A stretch of 32,936 nucleotides of DNA from Faecalibacter rhinopitheci (lineage in GTDB: Bacteria; Bacteroidota; Bacteroidia; Flavobacteriales; Weeksellaceae): the NCBI RefSeq assembly GCF_015234135.1, contig NZ_JADGIK010000011.1:1-32936 (forward strand), written 5' to 3'. Shown one piece after another: positions 1 to 9,200 of the stretch (position 1 is its first letter; every line of letters begins with the position of its first letter). The notes under the pieces were generated by a model, which was not told the origin of the DNA, did no database searches, and worked only from the letters and a program-made list of their open reading frames with translations. A program made the translations under genes and the position numbers.

Positions 1-156
1 GCGTTAGCTTCTATGTTTTACAACTTCGAATTTCCTTTAGCTCTATTATTTAAGGATTGACCTAATTTGTATTCGGCTTTTATTTCTTTCGTCTTATATT
101 ATAATTTCAAATGAACTTCTCATTAATATGCAAACAGCTTTCGTTGTTTGCGGTTG

Positions 157-186
157 CAAAGGTAATGCTTATTTTTAAACTACAAA
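157..186 (-). promoter_or_regulatory. Leftward Bacteroidetes-type promoter (proximal)
   Basis: On the minus strand TTTG (183-186) is followed after 18 bp by TACCTTTG (157-164). This matches the Bacteroidetes sigma-A consensus TTTG, about 19 bp, TAnnTTTG. The transcript would run left with at least 150 nt of untranslated leader inside the window. The downstream gene is not visible. Confidence 0.6.
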
Positions 187-276
187 ATAAAATCTTAAAA
201 ATTTTTACTCCCGTTTAAATCTCTTTTACCTCGTTTTTTCAATTTTCAATACTACTCGTCTTTCGTATTGAGAGTG

Positions 277-309
277 CAAATATAAGACGCATTATTTTAA
301 CTTTCCAAA
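277..309 (-). promoter_or_regulatory. Leftward Bacteroidetes-type promoter (distal)
   Basis: On the minus strand TTTG (306-309) is followed after 21 bp by TATATTTG (277-284). It lies 120 bp upstream of the similar proximal site, so the two may form a tandem promoter for the same leftward transcript. Confidence 0.5.
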
Positions 310-424
310 TGGAATTTACAATTATTTTACATTAATACTTTAAATCATTGAATATGAGATTTATATTTTTTAAAATAAATTTTACCACACTTGAAATTAT
401 GTATAAATATACAATTTGATGCAC

Positions 425-468
425 TATCCATACTTTATCTATGCTTTATCTATACTGTATATAGGCTT
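425..468. repeat. Degenerate 11-bp tandem repeat, cluster 1
   Basis: Four consecutive 11-mers start at 425, 436, 447 and 458: TATCCATACTT, TATCTATGCTT, TATCTATACTG and TATATAGGCTT, with consensus TATCTATACTT. The period is exact although the units diverge. Read on the opposite strand the unit resembles cluster 2 (both contain AGCATAGATA). Confidence 0.65.
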
Positions 469-609
469 GTACTATATAATAAGTAAAGCTAAAATGATAT
501 TAAATATTCTAGTTTAGATTAATTGATGTGGGTGATATAAAAAAATAATTATACTAATACCTCATCATTTAAAATATATTCGACTAAAGTACTTAAACAT
601 ATACTTAAT

Positions 610-708
610 CCGATAAACACCGAACAAGCATCGAACAAACCCTACGGAAAGCATACAGAACATCTACAGCATAGATACAGCTTGCCTACACAACGCCTAC
701 AGCTCATC
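610..708. repeat. Degenerate 11-bp tandem repeat, cluster 2
   Basis: TAC recurs at 643, 654, 665, 676, 687 and 698, exactly every 11 bases, mostly as TACAG. Weaker units begin at 610, 621 and 632 (CGAACAAGCAT, CGAACAAACCC). That gives about nine units. It is inverted relative to cluster 1. The function is unknown; the period is close to one helical turn. Confidence 0.6.
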
Positions 709-836
709 CGAAGAAATACTGCTTTAATGGCATTATGTTAAATACAATTTCTACCTACTCAAACGTTTCACTCTTCAAATAACTGGATTCATTTTTTTGT
801 ATTGTAAGATTACTTTCTTATATATAACTAACTTCT

Positions 837-844
837 TATATTTG
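837..844 (+). promoter_or_regulatory. -10-like element before the BtuF-like gene
   Basis: TATATTTG is a perfect TAnnTTTG element. Position 814-817 reads TTTC where TTTG would be expected, so the upstream box is weak. Transcription would start about 12 nt before the ATG at 863. Confidence 0.45.
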
Positions 845-862
845 AAACAAAGCGATTAAAAA

Positions 863-1675
863 ATGTTTACACCTCACTATCCACAACGAATAATTTGTTT
901 AACAGAAGAAGGAACGGAAGTTTTATATGCAATAGGACAGGAAAGTCGTTTGGTTGGTATAAGCGGTTTTACTTACCGACCTCCGCAAGCACGTAAAGAA
1001 AAACCGAAAGTTTCTACATTTCTAGATGCGAAATTTGATGAAATTATTGCGCTCAAGCCTGATTTAGTGATAGGTTACTCGGATATGCAGGCTGAAATTG
1101 CAGCTGAATTGATTCGGCGCGGAATAGAAGTCTATATTTTTAATCATCATACAGTACAAGGTATCTTAGATTTTATCTTGAAGTTCTCTTCGTTACTTGG
1201 AAATAAAAAAGAAGGACAAATTTTATTGGATAAATACCAAAGAAATTTAGAAGATGCATACCGAATTGGCCAACAACTTCCTTTCTCTCCTATTGTCTTC
1301 TTTGAAGAATGGGATGAACCTATTATGAGTGGCTCTACTTGGGTAATGGAATTGATTGAAATATGTGGAGGAAAAATTTCACTTCCTGAATTAAAACCTC
1401 ATTTCCACGCGAAGAATAGAATCACTACCCACGAAGAATATATTCTATCGAATCCAGAATTGATATTAGGATCCTGGTGTGGCAAAATGTTTAAACCTGA
1501 AAAGGTAAAACAACGTGAAGGATTTGATCAAATTACTGCTGTAAAACATAATCAAATCTTTGAAATTAAATCAGAATTAATATTACAACCTGGCCCAGCA
1601 GCTTTGACTGATGGCTTGAAACAATTAAAAAATATTATTCATCAATGTTCGGACTTCTACAATCCTTTACAATAA
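863..1675 (+). CDS. BtuF/TroA-like helical-backbone binding protein (cobalamin-binding protein family)
   Basis: This 270-residue protein resembles the substrate-binding proteins of ABC importers for vitamin B12 and iron chelates. Typical features are the opening RIICLTEEGTEVLYAIG, the middle segment with ALKPDLVIGYSDMQ (residues about 63-76) and a long linking helix. The family is usually exported, but this copy begins almost directly at the fold with no signal peptide or lipobox. A cytoplasmic location is therefore likely, as for other short BtuF-like proteins of unknown substrate. No permease or ATPase gene is adjacent. Its stop codon overlaps the end of the convergent lipoprotein gene by 9 bp. 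The fold assignment is fairly safe; the ligand is not known. Confidence 0.75.
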   Translation: MFTPHYPQRIICLTEEGTEVLYAIGQESRLVGISGFTYRPPQARKEKPKVSTFLDAKFDEIIALKPDLVIGYSDMQAEIAAELIRRGIEVYIFNHHTVQGILDFILKFSSLLGNKKEGQILLDKYQRNLEDAYRIGQQLPFSPIVFFEEWDEPIMSGSTWVMELIEICGGKISLPELKPHFHAKNRITTHEEYILSNPELILGSWCGKMFKPEKVKQREGFDQITAVKHNQIFEIKSELILQPGPAALTDGLKQLKNIIHQCSDFYNPLQ

Positions 1676-2221
1676 ATCTCCTTTCATAAATAATGAATAA
1701 ACAAATTTTTCATTTGGAATATATCCCTTGTGCTTTGTAGAAAACCATTCTCCATTTTCTTTTCCTATAATGAATTCTCCTACGATTCCGTAACGATAAT
1801 TAGCAATAAATACGTAAGAAAGATCGATCATGTAATAACGTTCGATAGGCGTTGATTTAAAGAGACGAAATTTTCCATCTGCTGTAGGTATATCAGTGAA
1901 ATAATCTATTTCCAAATGCATAGAATCATTTAGTTGAAGAATCCCAGATATCTTTTCTTGACTGAAATCAAATAAAGGCGTATTTCCAATGAAATATAAA
2001 CTATCATGAATGGAAATTGATTGATGAATCGAATATTTTTTATTCCTGTTGAAAATTTCTCCAGACAAACGAAGTTTATGACAATCTTCTGAATCTTGAA
2101 TCATTTTAAGTGATAATTCATTTAGATTTTTTTGATCTAAATAAGAAGTATCATAAGTACAATCTGAAGATTGACAACTCCAAATGAAAACTAATATAAT
2201 AAGAAGAAAACTATTTTTCAT
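1667..2221 (-). CDS. Uncharacterised lipoprotein
   Basis: This 184-residue protein begins with a short hydrophobic signal ending in FIWSC, so Cys16 is a probable lipidation site and the mature protein would be anchored in the cell envelope. After it comes a Ser/Asp-rich linker and a mixed, beta-rich domain (YSIHQSISIHDSLYFIG). I recognise no catalytic motif. It runs convergent to the BtuF-like gene (9 bp overlap) and lies downstream of murB beyond a hairpin terminator, so it is probably its own transcription unit. Function unknown. Confidence 0.7.
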   Translation of the reverse strand: MKNSFLLIILVFIWSCQSSDCTYDTSYLDQKNLNELSLKMIQDSEDCHKLRLSGEIFNRNKKYSIHQSISIHDSLYFIGNTPLFDFSQEKISGILQLNDSMHLEIDYFTDIPTADGKFRLFKSTPIERYYMIDLSYVFIANYRYGIVGEFIIGKENGEWFSTKHKGYIPNEKFVYSLFMKGDLL

Positions 2222-2248
2222 AAACTTACGACTTAAAGTAAATATAAT

Positions 2249-2273
2249 AAAAAAAGGAATCCTAATGGATTCC
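2249..2273 (-). terminator. Rho-independent terminator after murB
   Basis: The arms GGAATCC (2256-2262) and GGATTCC (2267-2273) pair perfectly across a 4-nt loop. On the minus strand the hairpin is followed by a run of T. It sits just beyond the murB stop codon. Confidence 0.7.
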
Positions 2274-2280
2274 CTTTAAA

Positions 2281-3300
2281 CTATTTGATCATATTTACTT
2301 CTCTTTCGAGTGTAATATTGAATTTGTTGTGTATATCTTGAATGATATTTTCGGAAAGTTCATATATTTCTTTTCCAGTTGCATTTCCATGATTTACTAA
2401 AACCAAAGCTTGCTTATCATGCACACCCGCATCACCAAAACGTTTTCCTTTCCAACCTGCTTGTTCAATTAACCAACCCGCAGCAATCTTAACACCATTT
2501 TCTGCTGGATAATGGACAATATTAGGATGTTGAGTAATTACATGATCAAAAGCTTCTTTTGAAATAACTGGATTTTTAAAGAAACTTCCTGAATTTCCAA
2601 TTTGTGCAGGATCAGGTAATTTTGATTCACGAATATGAATTACAGCATTTGCAACATCTTGAATGGTTGGATGAGTTACACCTTGCACTTCCAATTCTTT
2701 TTGAATAGCACCATACGATGTTTTAAGTACATGGCTGTGTTTAGTTAATTTAAACGTTACTGCAACTAAAACAAATTGCCCTTTACATTCATTCTTAAAA
2801 ATAGAATCACGGTAACCAAATTTACATTCTTCGTTTGTGAAAATATGTTCATCACCCGTTTCTAAAGATAAAACTTGGACTTCTGTAATTGTATCTTTTG
2901 CTTCTACTCCATAAGCCCCAATATTTTGGATTGGAGCAGTACCAACATTACCAGGAATTAAAGATAAATTCTCTAAACCTCCATAATTTTGTTGTAAAGT
3001 ATATTGAATAAATTGATGCCAATTTTCACTTCCTTGGGCTTTTAACCATACGTAATTGTCATCTTCTTTAACAATTTCAATTCCTTTCAAGTTTAATTTC
3101 AAAGCCAATCCTTTAAAATCATTTACAAAAAGCATGTTACTCCCTCCTCCTATAAATAAAATTGGAAGGTCTCTTTGTCTTCGAAAAACCAATGCTTTTT
3201 TAAGATCTGTAAAATTATTAGCTTCTACAAAATAATCTGCTTTTGCATCTACACCAAATGTGTTATATAATTTTAAAGAATAGTTTTCTTGAATATTCAT
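2281..3300 (-). CDS. murB: UDP-N-acetylenolpyruvoylglucosamine reductase (UDP-N-acetylmuramate dehydrogenase)
   Basis: MurB carries out the NADPH-dependent, FAD-bound reduction of UDP-GlcNAc-enolpyruvate to UDP-MurNAc, the second committed step of peptidoglycan synthesis in the cytoplasm. The 339-residue length fits a type I (E. coli-like) enzyme. Visible motifs are the FAD-binding FIGGGSNMLF (49-58), the SLIPGNVGTAPIQNIGAYG block (about 113-131) and GNSGSFFKNP, whose serine is the expected proton donor region. The start gives the usual NYSLKLYNTFG opening. It lies 15 bp downstream of the aminotransferase gene on the same strand and is probably cotranscribed with it. Confidence 0.95.
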   Translation of the reverse strand: MNIQENYSLKLYNTFGVDAKADYFVEANNFTDLKKALVFRRQRDLPILFIGGGSNMLFVNDFKGLALKLNLKGIEIVKEDDNYVWLKAQGSENWHQFIQYTLQQNYGGLENLSLIPGNVGTAPIQNIGAYGVEAKDTITEVQVLSLETGDEHIFTNEECKFGYRDSIFKNECKGQFVLVAVTFKLTKHSHVLKTSYGAIQKELEVQGVTHPTIQDVANAVIHIRESKLPDPAQIGNSGSFFKNPVISKEAFDHVITQHPNIVHYPAENGVKIAAGWLIEQAGWKGKRFGDAGVHDKQALVLVNHGNATGKEIYELSENIIQDIHNKFNITLEREVNMIK

Positions 3301-3315
3301 TCCTTTTAGTTTAAG

Positions 3316-4515
3316 CTATCTTATTGTACCAGGATATTGCACTAAAGCTTCTTTTAAGATTTCTACAGAACGTACTAAATCTTCTTCTTTTAATACATAA
3401 GCTAAACGAACCTCTTGTAAACCTGAATTTGGAGTACTATAAAAACCTGCACCTGGTGCCAACATTACAGTTTCTCCGTTTGAAGCAAAAGATTCTAATA
3501 ACCAAATGGCAAATTTTTCAGCATTGTCTACCGGTAATTGAATCATACAATAAAATGCTCCTTTTGGATTTGGTACAATAACACCTGGAATTTGTTTTAG
3601 TCCATTTACTAAAACATCGCGGCGTTTAAGATATTCAGCACGACAATCTTCAAAGTATGTACCTACGTTTTGATGCGCTAAAGTTGCCATATATTGTGAT
3701 AATTCCACTGGACTTAAACGAGCTTGAGCAAAACGCATAGCTGCATCTAAAAATGCTTGATTTCGAGTAACAATAGCACCTGAACGAGCACCGCACAATG
3801 AAAAACGTTTTGATTCAGAATCAATAACAATGGCATGATTTTTTAATTCAGGAAAACTTAAAACAGATGTAAAAGGTTCTTCTGTATACAAATATTCTGC
3901 ATATACTTCATCTGCTATTAAATAGATGTCATGTTTTAAAACTATTTCCTTTAATTGCTCTAATTCCTCTTTAGAATATACATATCCAGTTGGGTTTCCC
4001 GGATTACAAATTAGAATAGCACGTGTTTTGTCTGTAATTTTTTTCGCAAACTCTTCTACTGGTGGTAAACCGAAATTATTTTCTATTGTAGATGGAACTG
4101 GAACAATATTTACATCATTTTCACAAGTAAAGCCATTATAATTTGCATAGAATGGTTCTGGAATAATAATTTCATCTCCTGGATTTGCAATAATTCCAAA
4201 AATAAATAATAAAGCCTCTGATCCTCCTAGTGTCGCTATAAAGTCTTTTTCTGTAACATCTATACCTCTATTATTATAGTAATTAGCTAATGCTTGTCTA
4301 TATTCTAGCGTTCCTTCAGAATGCGTGTAAGAAACTACTTTAGATGGGAAGTTTTTCAATCCTTCTAAAACAGCATTAGGAGATTCGATATCAGGTTGAC
4401 CAATATTTAAATGATAAACTTTAGTCCCTCTTTGTTTAGCAGCATCTGCGTAAGGTACTAACTTACGGATAGGTGACGCCGGCATTTTTTGTGATTTATC
4501 TGATAAAACTAACAT
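3316..4515 (-). CDS. Pyridoxal-phosphate aminotransferase, class I/II (aspartate aminotransferase-like)
   Basis: This is a 399-residue fold-type I transaminase that would move an amino group between an amino acid and a 2-oxo acid in the cytoplasm. The signature elements are present: NIGQPDIESP near residue 37, NPGNPTG at 171-177, ADEVY at 201-205 and the Schiff-base lysine in SESKRFSLCGARSG (Lys236). The sequence fits the AspC/AraT-type group, but the exact substrate (aspartate, aromatic or alanine) cannot be decided from sequence alone. It is the first gene of a probable operon with murB and is divergent from the YtxH gene. Confidence 0.9.
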   Translation of the reverse strand: MLVLSDKSQKMPASPIRKLVPYADAAKQRGTKVYHLNIGQPDIESPNAVLEGLKNFPSKVVSYTHSEGTLEYRQALANYYNNRGIDVTEKDFIATLGGSEALLFIFGIIANPGDEIIIPEPFYANYNGFTCENDVNIVPVPSTIENNFGLPPVEEFAKKITDKTRAILICNPGNPTGYVYSKEELEQLKEIVLKHDIYLIADEVYAEYLYTEEPFTSVLSFPELKNHAIVIDSESKRFSLCGARSGAIVTRNQAFLDAAMRFAQARLSPVELSQYMATLAHQNVGTYFEDCRAEYLKRRDVLVNGLKQIPGVIVPNPKGAFYCMIQLPVDNAEKFAIWLLESFASNGETVMLAPGAGFYSTPNSGLQEVRLAYVLKEEDLVRSVEILKEALVQYPGTIR

Positions 4516-4616
4516 TTCTTAAATAATTTGTTGTTAACTTATATTATTTTGGTATTGTATTTGTATCTTTAGATTGTAAATATACAATTCGTTTAATCTA
4601 TAAAAAAAACTTTATT

Positions 4617-4964
4617 ATGAGTAAATTAAATAATGCTTCTAAATTATTAGCTGGTTTAGCAATTGGAACTGCAATTGGTGCTGTTGTAGGATTACTATAT
4701 GCCCCAGAATCAGGAACTGAGACAAGAAAAAAATTAAAAAAAGAAGCTGACAAGTACAAAAAAGATTTAGATAAATATGCTGGAGATTTTTCTGAAAAAG
4801 CTAAGAAAGCTAAAGCAGAATTAGAAGCTAAATTAGAAGAAGTTAAAGATAAATTAGCTGAGCAAAAGGATGAATTAATGGCAAAAGCTGAAGATCTTAA
4901 AGGAAAAGCAAAAGATAAAGCAAAAGATGTAAAGGATGAATTCCAAGAAAACGTTGGAGTATAA
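4617..4964 (+). CDS. YtxH domain protein
   Basis: This is a 115-residue protein with an N-terminal glycine/alanine-rich hydrophobic segment (ASKLLAGLAIGTAIGAVVGL) followed by LYAPESGTETR, the YtxH hallmark. The rest is a long, charged Lys/Glu/Ala-rich helix with heptad-like spacing, resembling apolipoprotein or LEA-like helices. It is likely anchored in the inner membrane by one segment. Family members are linked to general stress responses in Firmicutes; the molecular role is not known. It heads a same-strand cluster with a holin-like and a small membrane protein. Confidence 0.85.
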   Translation: MSKLNNASKLLAGLAIGTAIGAVVGLLYAPESGTETRKKLKKEADKYKKDLDKYAGDFSEKAKKAKAELEAKLEEVKDKLAEQKDELMAKAEDLKGKAKDKAKDVKDEFQENVGV

Positions 4965-5013
4965 TTCATTTAATTAAAAATTATTTTTTCAGTATAATTC
5001 TAGCCAACCATTT

Positions 5014-5358
5014 ATGTTCGGAGATTTAAAAGACTATATTAATCAACGTATTACCCTAACTAAATATGAAATCATAGATTCTACCAGCAACATGCTTGCA
5101 GCTGGAGTCTTTGTATTAGTTATTGGATTTTCAGTCACATTTCTAATTTTATTAGGAAGTATTGCTATCGGATTTATGTTAGGGCACTATTTTGATAATT
5201 ATGGATATGGTTTTTTAGCCGTAACAGGTATTTATTTATTATTTATAGCATTGTGTTTAATCTTTAGAAAAAACATAAAATTATTCTTGGCAAATATTGC
5301 CGTAGAAAATGCTATGAATGCTTTAACTAACCAAGAAGACGACGAAGATGAAGAATAA
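5014..5358 (+). CDS. Phage-holin-superfamily / YqjE-like membrane protein
   Basis: This is a 114-residue protein with a short amphipathic N-terminus, two predicted transmembrane helices (about residues 29-55 and 64-86) joined by a short glycine/aspartate loop, and a very acidic C-terminus (QEDDEDEE). This is the layout of the actinobacterial-type holin/YqjE family. No lysis genes are nearby, and in chromosomes this family accompanies YtxH/YqjD-like stress proteins, so a phage role is unlikely. Its last 11 bases overlap the next gene, which suggests translational coupling. Confidence 0.75.
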   Translation: MFGDLKDYINQRITLTKYEIIDSTSNMLAAGVFVLVIGFSVTFLILLGSIAIGFMLGHYFDNYGYGFLAVTGIYLLFIALCLIFRKNIKLFLANIAVENAMNALTNQEDDEDEE

Positions 5359-5674
5359 GACAAAACCTCAAATCAAGAATTTAAATGATTTAAGAATGGC
5401 TAAGAAGCTTCTAAAATCAGAAATGAAATTTGCTGAAAATAAACAGGAAAATTCATTATTGAATAAAGCTTTTAACCTTGCTTCTACTTTTAGTTCTGAT
5501 CAAAATTTTGCTTCATCAAAAATTGAAAATTCGTTACATTGGATTGGTAACAAAGCAAGTGAAAAATATCCAATGAAAGGATTTAGTAAAATAATCATTT
5601 CAGGCTTAATTGTCCTAGCTGTTCCTCTAATTACAGCTAAAGTGCAAAGTTTTATCAATGAAAAATTACAATAA
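5348..5674 (+). CDS. Small membrane-anchored protein of the YtxH/holin cluster
   Basis: This is a 108-residue protein whose ATG overlaps the end of the holin-like gene by 11 bp. It has a charged, polar N-terminal two-thirds and one hydrophobic segment near the C-terminus (about residues 82-98, IIISGLIVLAVPLI). I do not recognise a named family. Its position mirrors the third gene of the YqjD-YqjE-YqjK arrangement of proteobacteria, but I see no clear sequence similarity. A strong terminator follows at once. Confidence 0.65.
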   Translation: MKNKTKPQIKNLNDLRMAKKLLKSEMKFAENKQENSLLNKAFNLASTFSSDQNFASSKIENSLHWIGNKASEKYPMKGFSKIIISGLIVLAVPLITAKVQSFINEKLQ

Positions 5675-5710
5675 AAAAAATGGGCTTACTTTTAGTAAGC
5701 CTATTTTTTT
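5673..5710. terminator. Bidirectional terminator
   Basis: GGCTTACT (683-690 of this kilobase, i.e. 5683-5690) pairs perfectly with 5694-5701 across a 3-nt loop. It is flanked by an A-run on the left and a T-run on the right, so it can serve both converging units. Confidence 0.85.
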
Positions 5711-6207
5711 ATAATATGTTTTATAAAATTATTAAAATTTTCTTCGAAGTCTTTATAAGGTACAAAATGTTCTAGCTTATCATTCGTTACTAACATAATC
5801 TTAGCAGACTCATCCTTAAAATGTTCAAAAAATTCAATTTGTAATTTTGGGTCAATTATTTGGTCTTTTAAACCAATAAGGATCATAACATCTTTCTTAG
5901 GAAATTTTCCGTAAATATCTTCCGGAATATATTGTTTTACTTGTTCTACTACTGTTACTGCTGGATTTAACAAAAAGCATGGTAGATCTAATAATATAGC
6001 TAGATAAAAACTAAGTATACCTCCTAAACTTGTACCAGAAACAAAATCGATTTCTTCATTTTTGAATTTTTCATATAAACTATATACAATATCAGGTTGT
6101 TTATCGTAATCAATATTTGGAGCATATATATTGCCCAATTTTTGTAGATAATTCATTTTTTCATCCGTTACGAATCCTTGGTAACCATGTAAATATATTC
6201 CTTTCAT
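5701..6207 (-). CDS. YqiA-like alpha/beta-hydrolase (putative esterase)
   Basis: This 168-residue small alpha/beta-hydrolase resembles the YqiA/YcfP (UPF0227) group of single-domain esterases. It opens with IYLHGYQG, the oxyanion-region motif. The nucleophile elbow is SGTSLGG with Ser60. A late aspartate (LIGLKDQIIDP) and a histidine (KLEHFVPY) complete a plausible triad. There is no signal peptide, so it should be cytoplasmic. The physiological substrate is unknown. It lies after the secA terminator on the same strand, and its own stop codon abuts the bidirectional terminator. Confidence 0.8.
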   Translation of the reverse strand: MKGIYLHGYQGFVTDEKMNYLQKLGNIYAPNIDYDKQPDIVYSLYEKFKNEEIDFVSGTSLGGILSFYLAILLDLPCFLLNPAVTVVEQVKQYIPEDIYGKFPKKDVMILIGLKDQIIDPKLQIEFFEHFKDESAKIMLVTNDKLEHFVPYKDFEENFNNFIKHIIKK

Positions 6208-6226
6208 TTTTTGAAATATTAATTAT

Positions 6227-6259
6227 AAAAAAATCCATAACTTTTATGGTTATGGATTT
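6227..6259 (-). terminator. Terminator after secA
   Basis: AAATCCATAAC (6231-6241) pairs perfectly with 6249-6259 across a 7-nt loop. On the minus strand a T-run follows. Confidence 0.8.
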
Positions 6260-6282
6260 TAAATATATAAAATTCTGATAGA

Positions 6283-9200
6283 CTATGCTTCTTGTTCCGC
6301 TTGTTCTTCAGTTTTATTAGCATTTGGTAATTCACCTTTAAATAAGAATGAAATAATTTCCTTATTAACAGTACCTAACATACGTTGGAAAATCATAAAC
6401 GATTCTTGTTTATAAATCACTAAAGGATCTTTTTGCTCATAAACTGCGTTTTGAGAAGTTTTACGTAAATCATCTACATCACGTAAGTGTTCTTTCCAGT
6501 TATCATCAATTAAAGATAATACGATTGATTTTTCAAAATCTTTCACTATTGTTTTACCTTTAGATTCATAAGCCTCTTTTAAATCACAAACAACAGTCAT
6601 AGAACGTATACCATCTGTAAATGGAACTTGAATACGAGAGAACATATGTCCTTGATTTTCAAAAACTCCTGAGATTACAGGGAATGCTGTTTCTGCAACA
6701 TATACCATTCTATTTTTGTAATCTACTAAAGCAGCATTATATACGATATCTACTAATTCTTTCACATTTTTAGAAGTAAATTCAGATTCAGTAACAGGCG
6801 TACCCATTGTAAAATACTTAATTAAATCTAATTCAAATTGTTTAAAATCTTCGAATTCTTTGTTTTCTTTTACAATTGCTGCAGAAACATCAAAGATCAT
6901 ATTAGCAATATCCACTTCAAGACGATCACCAAATAATGCATTACGACGACGTTTGTAAATAACTTCACGTTGTTTATTCATCACGTCATCATATTCTAAT
7001 AAACGCTTACGAACACCGTAATTATTTTCTTCTACTTTTTTCTGCGCACGCTCTATCGATTTTGTAATCATTGAATGCTCAATAACTTCTCCATCTTTAT
7101 GTCCCATTCTGTCCATTAATTTTGCAATTCTTTCAGAACCGAATAAACGCATTAATGAATCTTCTAAAGAGATATAGAATTGAGAAGAACCTGGATCACC
7201 TTGACGACCTGCACGACCTCTTAACTGACGGTCAACACGACGAGAATCATGACGCTCAGTACCAATAATAGCTAAACCTCCTAAATCTTTCACTTCTTTA
7301 GACAATTTAATATCGGTACCACGACCAGCCATATTTGTTGCAATAGTTACTGCACCAGGTTGACCAGCTTCTGTTACGATATCAGCTTCTTTTTTATGCA
7401 ATTTAGCATTTAACACATTGTGTTTAATACCACGTAATTTTAAAGCTTTTCCTAATAATTCCGAAACTTCTACATTTGTAGTTCCCACTAAAACTGGACG
7501 TCTCTCATCTTGCGATAGACGTACAATCTCTTCAATTACAGCTTTATACTTTTCACGATTTGTTTTGAAAACAACATCATTTCTATCATGACGTAAAATC
7601 GGACGGTTAGTAGGGATTGAAACTACATCTAGGTTATAGATTTGCCAAAACTCACCCGCTTCAGTTTCCGCTGTACCAGTCATACCTCCTAATTTATTGT
7701 ACATACGGAAGTAATTCTGTAAAGTAACCGTTGCAAAAGTTTGGGTAGCAGCTTCAATTTTAACATTTTCTTTCGCTTCAATTGCTTGGTGTAAACCGTC
7801 AGAATAACGACGACCATCCATAATACGACCTGTCGATTCATCTACAATTTTAACTTCTCCATCCACTACTACATATTCATTATCATTTTCGAATAATGTA
7901 TATGCTTTTAATAATTGAGACATTGTATGAATACGCTCAGATTTGATAGAAAAGTCTCTAAAGAAATCTTCTTTTAATTGAGCAATTTCTTCTAAAGGTT
8001 TTCCTGAGTTTTCAATATTTGCTACGTTTGTAGATACATCTGGTAAGATGAAGAAATTTTCGTCCTCCATTCCTTTAGACAAATACTCAATACCTTTATC
8101 TGTTAAGTCAGACTGGTTACTTTTTTCTTCAATTGTGAAATATAAATGTTGATCAACTTTAGGCATTTCACGGTTATTATCTTGGATAAAGTAAGCTTCT
8201 GTTTTTTGTAACTGTGCTCTTACTCCATCTTGCGACAAGAATTTAATCAAAGGTTTATATTTAGGTAAACCACGGAAAACTTGGTATAATTTAAATCCAC
8301 CTTCTTTTAAATCTCCTGCTTTAAATAAAGCTTTCGCTTCATTCAAGGTTTTACCTAACAACTCACGTTGTAAGTTATATAACGTTTCAATTTTTGGTTT
8401 TAAGACATCAAATTCATGACGATCCCCTTGAGGAACTGGTCCAGAAATAATTAATGGCGTACGTGCATCATCAATTAAAACAGAATCGACCTCATCGACA
8501 ATTGCATAATTTAATTCCCCTTGTACTAACGCATCTGGAGAATTTGCCATGTTATCACGTAAATAATCGAAACCAAATTCGTTATTAGTTCCGTACACGA
8601 TATCAGATGCATATGCTTTTTTACGTCCTGGTGAGTTAGGCTGGTGATTATCGATACAATCAACCGTTAAACCGTGGAAATTAAAAATTGGTCGCATCCA
8701 CGCCATATCACGTTTAGCTAAATAATCATTCACTGTTACTAAGTGAACTCCACGTCCAGTTAAGGCATTTAAATACATTGGTAATGTTGCAACTAATGTT
8801 TTTCCTTCACCAGTTTGCATTTCGGCAATTTTACCTAAGTGTAAAGCCGAACCACCAATAAACTGAACATCATAATGAGACATATCCCATTTAACTTTAC
8901 GCCCTGCAGCATCCCATTCATTATACCATACAGCCGTATTTTCGTCCTGTAAAGTTACATAGTCTGCCCCTGCTTGTGCCAACTCACGATCAAAATCAGT
9001 AGCCGTTACAATTAATTGTTCATTAGTTGTAAAACGTTTTCCAGTTTCACGCATTACAGCAAAAGCTTCAGGAAGAATTTCTAGTAAAATCTTTTCCTCA
9101 ACTTGGTACGCTTCTTTATTAATACGGTCAATTTCTGCATAGATAGCTTCTTTTTCCGTAAAATCTTCAGTTGCTTCTACTTTAGTTTTTAACTCATTAA

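Larger units (their letters stand above)
1..862. other. Gene-free AT-rich intergenic region
   Basis: I see no credible coding sequence on either strand in these 862 bases. The region holds two leftward promoter-like sites (157-186 and 277-309), two clusters of degenerate 11-bp repeats (425-468 and 610-708) and a rightward -10-like element (837-844) just before the first gene. The leftward promoters imply a gene or RNA running out of the window. A stable RNA operon is one possibility, but no rRNA or tRNA sequence is visible here. Confidence 0.7.

Noticed and set aside
4598-4969. Minus-strand ORF opposite the YtxH gene
   Set aside because: Serine/phenylalanine/leucine-rich translation that mirrors the Lys/Glu/Ala-rich real gene; a shadow frame.
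5014-5358. Prophage holin
   Set aside because: No endolysin or phage structural genes nearby; the YtxH neighbour fits a housekeeping envelope-stress cluster.
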